Shown: in pieces, positions 7,804-15,708 of the stretch | How positions within the stretch are numbered: the first letter of the stretch is position 1 | Layout: every line of letters starts with the position of its first letter | Assembly: GCF_900110035.1 (NCBI RefSeq) | Contig: NZ_FOCF01000007.1 | Coordinates: 1-64,000 of the forward strand | Direction: 5' to 3' | DNA from: Sphingomonas gellani | Lineage (GTDB): Bacteria; Pseudomonadota; Alphaproteobacteria; Sphingomonadales; Sphingomonadaceae | DNA: 64,000 nt | Program-made: the position numbers and the translations under genes | The notes under the pieces: model-generated | Told to the model about the DNA's origin: nothing | The model's input: only the letters and a program-made list of their open reading frames with translations | The model's database searches: none

Positions 7804-7992
7804 TCACTTACCTACCGACCTGTCGAGCCGTGGGCGGTTTCGCCGCTCCTCGACACCGGGGGCAAGGACGATCGGCTTACGAATCTTACGCTTCTTCGCA
7901 GACTTGGTCGGCGCCTGGCGCGGACGTGGGCGGCCGAGGACCAGGTGCTCGAAACGCTGGCGTTCACGCTCAGCGCTGGTGTTGACGGTCAT
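7804..7992 (-). CDS. Small basic protein, coupled to the upstream wHTH gene
   Basis: A 62-residue, strongly basic frame (TVNTSAERERQRFEHLVLG, then KSAKKRKIRKPIVLAPG). It is supported mainly by context: its ATG overlaps the stop of the preceding winged-helix gene in an ATGA arrangement at 7989-7992, which indicates translational coupling. No family is recognised. A nucleic-acid-binding role could be guessed from the charge, but that is only a guess. Confidence 0.5.
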   Translation of the reverse strand: MTVNTSAERERQRFEHLVLGRPRPRQAPTKSAKKRKIRKPIVLAPGVEERRNRPRLDRSVGK

Positions 7993-8402
7993 GCTGCTTC
8001 CCCGGGGCTATCCGGGTCAGGCAGGTAGCGGAGCGTGGGCAGGCGCGGCAGCTGGACGTGCGGATAGGGGGTGGGCGCAGGCGGCGGATGATCGTTGAAG
8101 TTCCAGCCTAGCCGATTGAGGACCTCGCTCAGCACCTCGCGCGATGCCGCCACATCGCGGACGACGAGGCGCCGCTGCGCGCCTGGCCTGCGTTCCAGCC
8201 GTCCCTCCGCCACCAGCTGGCCGATCAGCTGGTGGACCCTGCCCTTGCTGACATCGAGGGCGCCAGCGATCTCCTCGAGCGTGGGGCTCACCCCATCTCG
8301 TGCGATTCGCTCTATGATGCACGCCAACACCAGATCCCGCCGTCGCGGTTCCGGTGGTGGCCGAAATGGCGCGACCATCGACCCCCGGTCTACATGCCCC
8401 AT
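7989..8402 (-). CDS. Winged-helix (LexA-N/MarR-like) DNA-binding protein
   Basis: A 137-residue protein whose middle reads as a winged helix: RRRDLVLACIIERIARDGVS, PTLEEIAGALDVSKGRVHQL, IGQLVAEGRLERRPGAQRRL. The rest is a Pro-rich tail (PPPAPTPYPHVQLPRLPTL). Helix-turn-helix proteins of this form, with SPTLEEIA as in the LexA N-terminus, are typical of phage and plasmid-like modules in sphingomonads, though the exact family is not known to me. ATG 8402 is used; ATG 8378 is an alternative. It precedes the 62-aa gene with ATGA overlap and follows the 203-aa gene on the same strand. Confidence 0.7.
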   Translation of the reverse strand: MGHVDRGSMVAPFRPPPEPRRRDLVLACIIERIARDGVSPTLEEIAGALDVSKGRVHQLIGQLVAEGRLERRPGAQRRLVVRDVAASREVLSEVLNRLGWNFNDHPPPAPTPYPHVQLPRLPTLRYLPDPDSPGEAA

Positions 8403-8483
8403 CCGGCCATCCGGAACATAGCGTGAAGAAGCGGATGTAGGAAAGCGAGAGGTCCTCCGCTCCCCATCGACGACCGGAACCCG

Positions 8484-9095
8484 CTAATTGTCCTGGCGGA
8501 TCGTGCCGGCGCGCGGAAGCCATCCCTTCGGCGGTGGCGAGTCCCAGACCCATCTCCGCGCATCTTGCGGCAGCACCTGCGGCGCCAGCCAGCCGCCCTG
8601 CTCCAAACGATAGCGGATTACCGCCATAGGTTCCTGCAGACCACTTGCGGCGGGGCGCTGCGCGTTCCCTGCCCTCTCCCACAGCTCACGGATCGGCTCC
8701 GGATCGCGGATGTACCGATGCACGACGAGGAGCGCGAAGCGCAGATCAAGCGTCGCCACCTCGCGGCCCGGTGATCGCGCGACGATATCCTGCAGAACGC
8801 CCACAGCAGCTCCGATCAGCTGTTCGTCATATTTGCCGATGCGTCGCTTCAGGTTCGGCTGCCGACGCGCGTAGGGCACCACCAAAGCCTTCAGCCGGCG
8901 CGAACCGCAACCGAAGCGGCTACAGGTCATGTAGCGGGTAATCTCGGACCAGGTCGTGTTCCCGCCGATCAGGCGCAGGTGCCGCGTCAGCGCCTCCACA
9001 GTCCAGTCGTCCTCGTAACGGCAGTCCCGGCAGACGATCCGCACGTCCGCCTCGATCTTCGTCAGGTCTGAGAGGTGCTTGGGATCGCCGACCAT
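8484..9095 (-). CDS. Hypothetical protein with a four-cysteine cluster
   Basis: A 203-residue protein of unknown function. Near the N-terminus it has VCRDCRYEDDWTVEALTRHL and then YMTCSRFGCGSRRLKALVVP. The pair CxxC and CxxxxC, separated by about 33 residues, looks like a zinc-ribbon-type site. The remainder is helical and basic with a Pro/Trp-rich end. It is co-directional with the winged-helix and 62-aa genes downstream, and the three may form one unit. The 209-bp gap before the MucR gene holds nothing recognisable. Confidence 0.65.
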   Translation of the reverse strand: MVGDPKHLSDLTKIEADVRIVCRDCRYEDDWTVEALTRHLRLIGGNTTWSEITRYMTCSRFGCGSRRLKALVVPYARRQPNLKRRIGKYDEQLIGAAVGVLQDIVARSPGREVATLDLRFALLVVHRYIRDPEPIRELWERAGNAQRPAASGLQEPMAVIRYRLEQGGWLAPQVLPQDARRWVWDSPPPKGWLPRAGTIRQDN

Positions 9096-9304
9096 CCGGG
9101 CGACCTAGCGAGAACAAAACGTGATTCGCCACAGCTTTGCGGCGAACCATGGCGGATACCCTGTCCGCCTTGTTCGCCGAACACGACAGAATTCGGTGGG
9201 GTCTAACCAGCTGATCTTCCGACGATACCCCGCCGATACCCCTTCACATGCAGTGATGACGCCGGCTGGCAGGGGCAGCCCCTGCCCCTGCCAGCCTAAC
9301 CGGG

Positions 9305-9805
9305 TCAAGCCTTCGTTCCGGGTGCCTTGCGACGGCGCGCGGCCGGCGCAGAACCCTCTGTCGCTTCGTCACCGCTGCTGGGGCCCGGCTTGCGGCCCAG
9401 GCCGATCTTCTTCGCCATGGCACGGCGGCTTTCCGAATAATTTTTGGCGACCATCGGATAATCCGGCTTCAGGCCATAGCGGTCGCGGTATTCGGCCGGC
9501 GTCAGGCCGTTGGTCGCCAGATGGCGGCGCAGCGTCTTGTACGGCTTGCCGTCGATCATCGAGATGATGTGATCCTTGGACGCCAGCGACTTGCGGGCGG
9601 TGACGGCCGGGACGTACTCGGCCGGCTCTTCGGTCGGCTGCTCCGTCGATCCGCCGCTGCCAAGCAGTGCCGACACGGTGTCGTGCACCTTGCCGAGAAA
9701 CGCCGGAACCTCCTCGGCGGAAATCCGAGTGTTAGGGTTGCCCAGCCACGCAATGGTCAGCTCGGTCGCCAGTTCGACCGCATTGAGGTCAGGGCTCTCA
9801 GTCAT
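9305..9805 (-). CDS. MucR/Ros-family transcriptional regulator with degenerate zinc site
   Basis: A 166-residue MucR protein. The family core is present: ELATELTIAWLGNPNTRISA, then DGKPYKTLRRHLATNGLTPA, EYRDRYGLKPDYPMVAKNYS and RRAMAKKIGLGRKPG. In the Ros/MucR zinc finger the sequence normally starts with Cys before (E)DGK and ends with RHLxTH. Here the Cys position is Ser (SMIDGK) and the last His is Asn (RHLATN), while the Asp and first His remain. The start at 9805 is chosen because AGGAG lies nine bases upstream; two nearby starts fit that site less well. MucR proteins act as H-NS-like silencers in alphaproteobacteria. It is a single gene, ahead of a response regulator. Confidence 0.92.
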   Translation of the reverse strand: MTESPDLNAVELATELTIAWLGNPNTRISAEEVPAFLGKVHDTVSALLGSGGSTEQPTEEPAEYVPAVTARKSLASKDHIISMIDGKPYKTLRRHLATNGLTPAEYRDRYGLKPDYPMVAKNYSESRRAMAKKIGLGRKPGPSSGDEATEGSAPAARRRKAPGTKA

Positions 9806-9902
9806 TGTCATGCACTCCTTCAAATCAAGACATTCGCGAACGCGGTCTCGCCGGCATCAGCCACTACCAACCCAACTCAGCATTTAGCACGGCGGTGAAC
9901 TG

Positions 9903-10274
9903 TCAAATTCTTCCAATTAATGCCGCAACAGCCAGAGAGAAGTCCTTGACCTTAACTGGCTTACAAAGAAATTTGCTCGCCCCTGCTGCCAAGCAGGCAT
10001 CTTCGACGCCACGCTCGGTTGACGCTGTAATGGCCAGGATTGGCGTTTCCGCCGTTTGAGGATGACGGCGCAGGTGTGCGATCACGTCCCGTCCGTCGAT
10101 ATCGGGTAGCAGGACGTCAACGATGATCAAATCCGGTTCCGTGGCAGCAGCCATGGCAAGGCCCTCTCGCCCTCTCAGGGCAGTGGCCGACAGGATCCCT
10201 TCGCCTTTGAGCAATTCGACAAACAGCCGGGCATGAAGCGGCTGGTCTTCAACAATCAATGCCAACGCGGCCAT
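9903..10274 (-). CDS. Single-domain response regulator (CheY-like)
   Basis: A 123-residue receiver domain with no output domain. The acidic pair (IVEDQP), phosphoacceptor Asp (LIIVDVLLPDIDG), switch Thr/Ser (LAITAST) and conserved Lys (KFLCKPVKVKDF) are all present. The ATG at 10274 follows GGAGGG, which decides against a start 27 codons upstream. Such receivers relay phosphate from hybrid kinases. The LOV hybrid kinase at 11007-12647 is the nearest candidate partner, on the other strand. Partnering is inference. Confidence 0.92.
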   Translation of the reverse strand: MAALALIVEDQPLHARLFVELLKGEGILSATALRGREGLAMAAATEPDLIIVDVLLPDIDGRDVIAHLRRHPQTAETPILAITASTERGVEDACLAAGASKFLCKPVKVKDFSLAVAALIGRI

Positions 10275-10478
10275 CCACCCTCCAGGATTGATCGCAACCT
10301 GCAGGCTGCACTCACGCAACTGATCTACGAGAGCGCGGTAGAAGCGCTTCGACAACGCTTGTTAGCTGGCGAAGCGAAATATCTTGAGCGTTCGTAACAT
10401 ATGTTGCCCTAGCAACGCTTGGCTGTGTGGGCCAGCCTAGGCGCTCGATAATGTCCGGCGCGCTCCCGAGGTGGAATA

Positions 10479-10880
10479 ATGCTGCAAATCGCCTATACCA
10501 GCCGCGCTGCCGGCTCCTTCGGCGAAGCGGACTACAATTCGCTGATCGGACAGGCGCGGAGCAACAATGAGCGCGATGGGCTCACGGGTCTGATCCTGTT
10601 CGATGGATCGCGGTTCCTCCAGGCAATTGAAGGGCCGAAGGCTTCCACAAGTCACTGTATGGCTCGCATAGCGTCTGACGGCAGACATCATGATATCGAC
10701 ATTGTGAAGCAGGGCGATATCCGTGATCGCGACTTCGCCAACTTCTGAATGGCGAGCCGCATTCCACAGCCCAGCAATCCTGATGCTTTCGTAGAGGAGG
10801 TGAAAGCGCTCGTCGGCGAGGTCCGGTGTCATCACATCCAGGCGCTCTTTATCGGTTTTGCTGTCCTAGGCCGTGATTGA
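10479..10880 (+). pseudogene. BLUF blue-light photoreceptor interrupted by an in-frame TGA
   Basis: The reading frame gives a short BLUF protein of 133 codons with one stop inside. The flavin-site residues align with known BLUF proteins: Tyr6 (LQIAYTSRA), Asn30 (ARSNNERDGLTGL) and Gln48 (RFLQAIEG). At codon 90 (10746-10748) there is a TGA. The frame then continues without a gap through MASRIPQPSNPDAFVEEVKA and IQALFIGFAVLGRD to a TGA ending at 10880. The usual W-x-M motif reads F-stop-M, so the interruption falls inside the last conserved motif. A sequencing error is possible; otherwise the gene is a recent pseudogene or yields an 89-residue product. The LOV kinase follows on the same strand. 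Confidence 0.82.
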
Positions 10881-11006
10881 TCGCCTTGGGCCTAGTGCGC
10901 ATGGAACCCACTCCGGTCGCGGCAGGAACAAATCACCGCGCATCGACATTGATCGGGCTTACGGCCGGCGCAGGAGCGTGCCGTTCTCTCGCGCTAGGAA
11001 TCCCGA

Positions 11007-12647
11007 TTGACTGACGAAACCTCCGAAACACCGCCCGGTGGGCCGCCGCCGCATCTCGCCGGGTTGGCGAACCACGACATGGGCGATGATCAGAACACGA
11101 TCTTCTTCGCCGCGGTGAAGACCACGCGGATGCCGATGATCGTGACGGACCCGAACAGGCACGACAATCCCATTGTGTTCGCCAATCCGGCTTTCCTCAA
11201 CATGACCGGCTATGGCTGGGACGAGCTCATCGGACATAACTGCCGGCTCCTCCAAGGGCCAGAGACCGACCGAGAAACGATAGCAGAGGTTCGTCGGGCG
11301 ATCGAGCAGCGGCAGGAAACTTCGGTCGAGGTGCTCAATTACAAGAAGAACGGCGCCGCATTTTGGAACGCGCTCTTCATCTCGCCCGTCTTCGACGCCG
11401 ATGGAAAGTTGATCTACTTCTTTGCATCACAGCTTGATGTGACCCGCCGGCGCGACGCCGAGGACGCCCTGCGGCAGGCACAGAAGATGGAAGCGGTGGG
11501 CCAGCTGACCGGTGGCGTCGCGCACGACTTCAACAATCTCCTGACCGTTATCCAGGGTTTCGGCGACATCCTCCGCAATCAGCTCGCCGGAGACGGCGCC
11601 TTCGACAAAAAGCGCGCGACGCGGTCGATCGATGCGGTAATGCAGGCGGCCGAGCGCGGCGCGACCCTCACGCAGCAACTCCTCGCTTTCTCCCGCAAGC
11701 AGAAACTGCAAGGGCGTGTGGTCAACTTGGTCGAGTTGCTCGACCAGCTTCGGCCGCTGATCGAACGGACAGCCGGGGGTTCGGTCACTATCGACATTCG
11801 CCATCCCGGCAGGACGTGCAACGCCAGGATCGATCCGACACAGGCCGAGCTCGCCATCATCAACATCCTCATAAACGCGCGCGATGCGATGCCGCGGGGT
11901 GGCAAGATCACCATCGAGACGGCATCCCGCACGATAGAAGCCGGCGACAAGGGTTTTGGCGAGTTGAACCCCGGCAACTACGTGATGCTCACCATCACGG
12001 ATGAAGGAACCGGCATGTCGCCGGAGATCCTCAGCCGGGTAACAGAGCCATTCTTCACCACCAAGGAGCAGGGCAAGGGCACAGGCCTTGGCCTGTCGAT
12101 GGTCTACGGTTTCATGAAGCAGTCGGGTGGCCTGCTCCGACTGTACTCCGAAGAGGGTTTTGGCACGACCGTCCGGATGCTGTTCCCGTGCGAGGATGCC
12201 AAGGCCGACGCGCCTGCTCGCCAGCCGTCGCGTACGCTTGATGACAAGCGCGGCACCGAGACCATCCTGGTCGTCGAGGACCAAGTGGACGTGGGCGACT
12301 ATGCCGAGATGGTCCTGACAGACTTTGGCTATACCGTGATGCGAGCCGAGAATGCCGACGCAGCGCTGGAACTATTGGACGGCGATAAGTCGATCGACCT
12401 CCTGTTCAGCGATCTCATCATGCCCGGCGGCATGAACGGCGTGATGCTGGCACGGGAAGTGAAGCGCCGCCGTCCTCGTATCCGTGTCTTGCTGACCACC
12501 GGCTATGCCGAGTCATCGATCGAGCGCATCGACGCACGCGGCGCGGAGTTCGAGCTCATCCAGAAGCCCTACAAGCGTACCGACCTCGTGATCAAAGTCC
12601 GGCAGGTGATCGAAGGGCCGACCGGCGTGGGAACGCATGGTGCGTAG
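11007..12647 (+). CDS. LOV-domain hybrid sensor histidine kinase
   Basis: A 546-residue soluble blue-light sensor kinase. The LOV domain (residues about 35-140) has the photoactive Cys79 in GHNCRLLQG, the flavin-binding [14 protein letters not shown] and FFASQLDVT. The kinase part follows: His173 in [15 protein letters not shown]-box [11 protein letters not shown]-boxes ITDEGTGM and [16 protein letters not shown]-terminal receiver domain (about 405-525) has Asp469 (FSDLIMPGG) and Lys in IQKPYKR. Order and length match LOV-HK-RR hybrids such as that of Pseudomonas syringae. The start is a TTG at 11007 behind AGGA; ATG 11079 is possible. No transmembrane segment is present. It sits 126 bp after the BLUF gene. 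Confidence 0.95.
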   Translation: MTDETSETPPGGPPPHLAGLANHDMGDDQNTIFFAAVKTTRMPMIVTDPNRHDNPIVFANPAFLNMTGYGWDELIGHNCRLLQGPETDRETIAEVRRAIEQRQETSVEVLNYKKNGAAFWNALFISPVFDADGKLIYFFASQLDVTRRRDAEDALRQAQKMEAVGQLTGGVAHDFNNLLTVIQGFGDILRNQLAGDGAFDKKRATRSIDAVMQAAERGATLTQQLLAFSRKQKLQGRVVNLVELLDQLRPLIERTAGGSVTIDIRHPGRTCNARIDPTQAELAIINILINARDAMPRGGKITIETASRTIEAGDKGFGELNPGNYVMLTITDEGTGMSPEILSRVTEPFFTTKEQGKGTGLGLSMVYGFMKQSGGLLRLYSEEGFGTTVRMLFPCEDAKADAPARQPSRTLDDKRGTETILVVEDQVDVGDYAEMVLTDFGYTVMRAENADAALELLDGDKSIDLLFSDLIMPGGMNGVMLAREVKRRRPRIRVLLTTGYAESSIERIDARGAEFELIQKPYKRTDLVIKVRQVIEGPTGVGTHGA

Positions 12648-13014
12648 GTACAAGGACGCCGAGAGGTCATTGATGAGCGCCGTTGCTGACCATGGCGGAG
12701 ACGTCCTCCGTCATGGTTCACGGAACTGGCGGAAATGCGTGGCTCTACCGTGTTGAAGGCGGCTGAATACCCCAACGGCACCCCATCGTCGACCAGGTGG
12801 AATTAGGGGCCGGTCCGCATCCTTGGGTGGTGAGCGGCACGACCGCTTTGAGGCGCTACCGCCGTCAGGGCATCCGCACGAAGCCCTGAAAACAGCCAAG
12901 TTGGCCTGAACCAACGTCCGCTCTCCCAGCCCGCTCAACCCTGCACGAACGGCCGACTTTGGGTCCACCTGTCGCCGGGCGACCCCAGCGGCAGGTGGAC
13001 GGGTTTACGGAAGA
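12648..13014. other. Intergenic stretch without a supported gene
   Basis: About 370 bp between the LOV kinase and the NmrA-like remnant. No frame resembles a known protein, and no insertion-sequence ends or strong terminator were found. It adjoins a region of broken genes and may itself be debris. Confidence 0.4.
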
Positions 13015-13416
13015 TCAGGCGCCGGCGAGCCGAGCCGCGGCCTCGCGATAGCTGTGAAGCGGACGGCCGAGCAGCGCAGTCAGGCGCTCGACGTCGCGGG
13101 CCTCGGGGATCATGCCGTCGCTGACGTAGCGCTCGGCCATCAGCCGCATCTCATAGGCGGTCCACTTGGGCATGAACGTCGCCATGTTGGCCTCGAAGCC
13201 GCTGGGATCGTCGCCGCCATAGACGATCGGACGACCGAGCACGTCCGACCAGATCGCCGCCACCGCCTCGCCGGTCAACGTGTCCGGCCCGACGACGTTG
13301 ATCGTCTCGATCGGCAGCATGGTCTCGGCGGCGTCGCGGCGGATCAGCTCGATCGCGGCGACCTCTGCGATGTCACGAGCATCGACCATCGCCACGCCCT
13401 TGCCGCCGATCGGCAT
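13015..13416 (-). pseudogene. NmrA-like NAD(P)-binding protein, C-terminal remnant
   Basis: The minus-strand frame reads MPIGGKGVAMVDARDIAEVA, then NVVGPDTLTGEAVAAIWSDV and YEMRLMAERYVSDGMIPEA. This is the C-terminal half of NmrA/SDR-atypical proteins, where VDxRDIAEVAA follows the central sheet. The N-terminal Rossmann half with the dinucleotide motif (about 140 residues) is missing. The frame begins precisely where an isochorismatase-like fragment starts on the other strand, at about 13415. It is a truncated gene, not a short complete one. Confidence 0.75.
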
Positions 13417-13693
13417 CGGATACCCGGCCTATTCCGCAATCGATGAGGGCTATGCGTCCTACGTCGTCGTGGACGCATCGGGTGCCTTCAGCCAGACGCA
13501 GCGAGAGGCGGGAATCGCCCGGATGACGCAGAAGGGCGTCATTCTGACAGATTACCTCTCGATCATGGTCGAGATCATGCGGACCAACGCCGATCCCAAG
13601 GCGCTTGACGTCTACAAGGCGCTGGACGTCGACTTCTCGGTCCTCATCGAACAGATCAGCGCCGCTGACGCCGAGAAGGCCAAGAAGTCCTAA
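13417..13693 (+). pseudogene. Isochorismatase-family cysteine hydrolase, C-terminal remnant
   Basis: From about 13417 the plus strand reads AIDEGYASYVVVDASGAFSQ, TQREAGIARMTQKGVILTDY, LSIMVEIMRTNADPKALDVY. This is the C-terminal third of an isochorismatase-like hydrolase, after the catalytic Cys region. The catalytic Asp, Lys and Cys part is absent. Upstream the frame runs into the antisense of the NmrA-like remnant, so there is no proper start. Both fragments were joined at their broken 5' ends. Confidence 0.72.
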
Positions 13694-13776
13694 CCTATGC
13701 TTCAAGGGTCCGGGGAGCGGCCGCATTGTTGCGCCAATCTCCGGTCCTGCCTTCAGCCAGATGGGAAGGGTGATTG

Positions 13777-14220
13777 ATGCGGGAGCAACAAGGCAACGAT
13801 CCCCGCTGGGTCGATGTTCTACTCGACTGGCGATGGACGTGGACGATCGCGCGCCTGCTGGTCGTCGGCCTCTATTTGATCAGCGGCATTCTGAAATTGG
13901 TTCAGTTCCCGTCGGCGGTCCAGGAGCAGGCAGCGGTCGGCCTGCATCCACCTGCCCTTTGGGCGGCCCTGACGATCCTGGTGGAGATCGGCGCGCCGCT
14001 GCTCATCCTCTCTGGACGCTTCATATGGCTCGGCGCCGGAGCCCTGGGCGTCTTCACAGGCCTAGCGGCGTTCATCGCCCATCACTTCTGGACGCTTCAT
14101 GGCGTCGCGCGGTTCAACGACATGAACGACTTCATGGAGCATTTCTCCATCATCGGTGGCTACATGATGACTGCCCTCGTCGCGGAACATATCGAGCGTA
14201 CGAAGCGCGCGAGACAATGA
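13777..14220 (+). CDS. DoxX-family membrane protein
   Basis: A 147-residue inner-membrane protein with four hydrophobic segments (WTIARLLVVGLYLISGILKL, LWAALTILVEIGAPLLIL, LGAGALGVFTGLAAFIAHHF, FSIIGGYMMTALVAE). The N-terminal segment with GxxKL and the His-rich loop AHHFWTLHG fit the DoxX family, whose roles include redox and oxidative-stress functions. The ATG at 13777 follows GGGAAGGG; a TTG one codon earlier is possible. DoxX genes often neighbour isochorismatase or pirin genes, which fits the remnant just upstream. Confidence 0.85.
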   Translation: MREQQGNDPRWVDVLLDWRWTWTIARLLVVGLYLISGILKLVQFPSAVQEQAAVGLHPPALWAALTILVEIGAPLLILSGRFIWLGAGALGVFTGLAAFIAHHFWTLHGVARFNDMNDFMEHFSIIGGYMMTALVAEHIERTKRARQ

Positions 14221-14271
14221 AGTCGCGCCGGCTGTCACACCGGCAACGAGGGCGTAGCCCGGCGCCAACGC

Positions 14272-14670
14272 TTAGCTGCTGGAGGGCTTGTCACCCTTCT
14301 GAGTCGTTTCAGGAATGGCAGTGGATTGCACCGCGATGAGCAGCCAGCCGCCCCCGCTCTTTGCCCACACGGATAGCGCCGTGGAGTGCACGGGATGAAC
14401 GTCGCCGTTGAAAACCACCGTCATATCGAGCTGATTGCTGACGAGCGCCGCATCACCGAGTTCGGTGATCGTCTCGTCCGAGCGGCGGACCTCGCGGTAC
14501 ACCCAGACCTTGTTGGCCAGATCGGACAGGTACTGGTCCCGATTTTGAACCGTTCCACTCTAATGGATGTATCGCAGGTCTTTGTGTAGCAACGGCGCAA
14601 GGGCGTCTGCGTCACCTGAGAGGACGGCAGCGTAGCGACGGTTCTCGTATTCCCGTATTTTGTCGTTCAC
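14272..14670 (-). pseudogene. NTF2-like (DUF4440-type) protein interrupted by an in-frame TAG
   Basis: From a GTG at 14670, behind GAGGGG, the minus strand reads NDKIREYENRRYAAVLSGDA and LAPLLHKDLRYIH, then a TAG at 14562-14560. The same frame goes straight on with SGTVQNRDQYLSDLANKVWV, REVRRSDETITELGDAALVS and ends at 14272. Read through, it is a complete 132-codon NTF2-like protein of the SnoaL/DUF4440 type, so one base change accounts for the break (YIH-stop-SG where members often have YxHSxG). It is either a recent pseudogene or a sequencing error. Confidence 0.75.
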
Positions 14671-15188
14671 AGGTGTTACCCCTCTACTTAATACGCCCTC
14701 ATCTATGGCGTTGCATGGTATAACGCGGACAGTAGGGGATGGCCCTTCCGATTTCAGCAAGGCCCCTTGTCATACAAGGTTTTCGCCGGTTCAAACTCTC
14801 TACCTGACCTGCGACAAACTTGAACGCTGCCAACCAGGCGAGCCGCAACGCGCGCCCGGCCATCCTCGATACTCACAAGACGGTTCGAATGGGCAGGATA
14901 GCGGCTTCGTTGTTCCACTTCGCGAGGTCAGCACGGATTGCATCGGCATCATAATCACTGATTGCCAGCAAGGCCGCGCGACCGATCCGGCGGGGCCGAT
15001 TAGGGCGTCGCTCGCCTTGGCGTCTGCCGCTGTCGCCGCTCGTCGGGACGTCGTGCGCTTGTCCGCGGACATGGCCGACCCGTTCCACATGCGAAAACAC
15101 ACGACCGCGTCGCCTTGCGACAAAACGGGTGTGTGGACGGGTGTCCGTCCCGCACTGAGCGCGCGGGACGGGCACCGGTCGCCGAGCG
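14671..15188. other. Intergenic stretch without a supported gene
   Basis: About 520 bp. A minus-strand frame in the middle ends with ALLAISDYDADAIRADLAKW, which looks protein-like, but it has no plausible start and no recognised family. The only structure noted is the hairpin at 15141-15175. This stretch separates the decayed block from the conserved oxidase operon. Confidence 0.4.
15141..15175 (-). terminator. Hairpin terminator after the cupin gene
   Basis: Arms GTGTCCGTCCCGC (15141-15153) and GCGGGACGGGCAC (15163-15175) pair over 13 positions with one wobble and a 9-base loop. It lies 14 bp beyond the cupin stop codon. No T-run follows, so termination is probable but not certain. Confidence 0.6.
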
Positions 15189-15605
15189 TCAGCCGCCGAC
15201 GATCTCCTTGGCCTTTTTCGCGGCGCGGCTGATGAAGCCTTCCTCAGCCTCCTCGGCCTCTTCCTTGGTCTTGTGCGCGACGCCGGCAGGTTCGGCCGGC
15301 GGGGCATAGACGGAGAACAGCTTCAACGGGGTCGTGCCCTTGTTGACGATGTTGTGCTCCGCGCCCTTCGGGATCACGATCAGGTGGTTGCCGCTCACCT
15401 TGGTCGAGTGACCGTCGACGATCGCCTGCCCCTCGCCCTCGACGAAGAAGGTCGACTGGTCGGCGCGGTGGCTCTCCATGCCGATTTCCTCGCCCGGCTT
15501 CAGGCTCATCAGGACGATCTGGATCTGCTTGTCCAGATACACTTCCTTTTGGAAGAAGTCATTGCCGCTCGCCAGCTTCACCATGTCCTTGTTGAAGATC
15601 GCCAT
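15189..15605 (-). CDS. Cupin-domain protein
   Basis: A 138-residue single-cupin protein. Motif 1 is [20 protein letters not shown] with one His, then VEGEGQAIV; motif 2 is [14 protein letters not shown] with a His. The tail is an acidic/basic helix ([20 protein letters not shown]). Members are small metal-binding proteins related to mannose-6-phosphate-isomerase cupins. The ATG at 15605 ([12 protein letters not shown]) is preferred over an upstream frame extension that lacks cupin sequence. It is divergent from ctaB with 103 bp between them. Confidence 0.88.
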   Translation of the reverse strand: MAIFNKDMVKLASGNDFFQKEVYLDKQIQIVLMSLKPGEEIGMESHRADQSTFFVEGEGQAIVDGHSTKVSGNHLIVIPKGAEHNIVNKGTTPLKLFSVYAPPAEPAGVAHKTKEEAEEAEEGFISRAAKKAKEIVGG

Positions 15606-15708
15606 TGCTTGTGCCTTTCGCGTGGTTCGGCGGCCCAACGCACATCACGGCGGATGGAGCCGTGGCGGGTTTCCCCCGCCCTCCGGCACGTTTATACCGA
15701 CGCCGACG

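Noticed and set aside
10479..10880. Selenocysteine or reassigned TGA in the BLUF gene
   Set aside because: No SECIS-like element was looked for successfully, TGA ends many other genes here, and the position is not a redox site in BLUF proteins. A mutation or sequencing error is simpler.
14873..15130. Minus-strand frame ending ALLAISDYDADAIRADLAKW
   Set aside because: No credible start, overlaps other open frames equally, and no family recognised.
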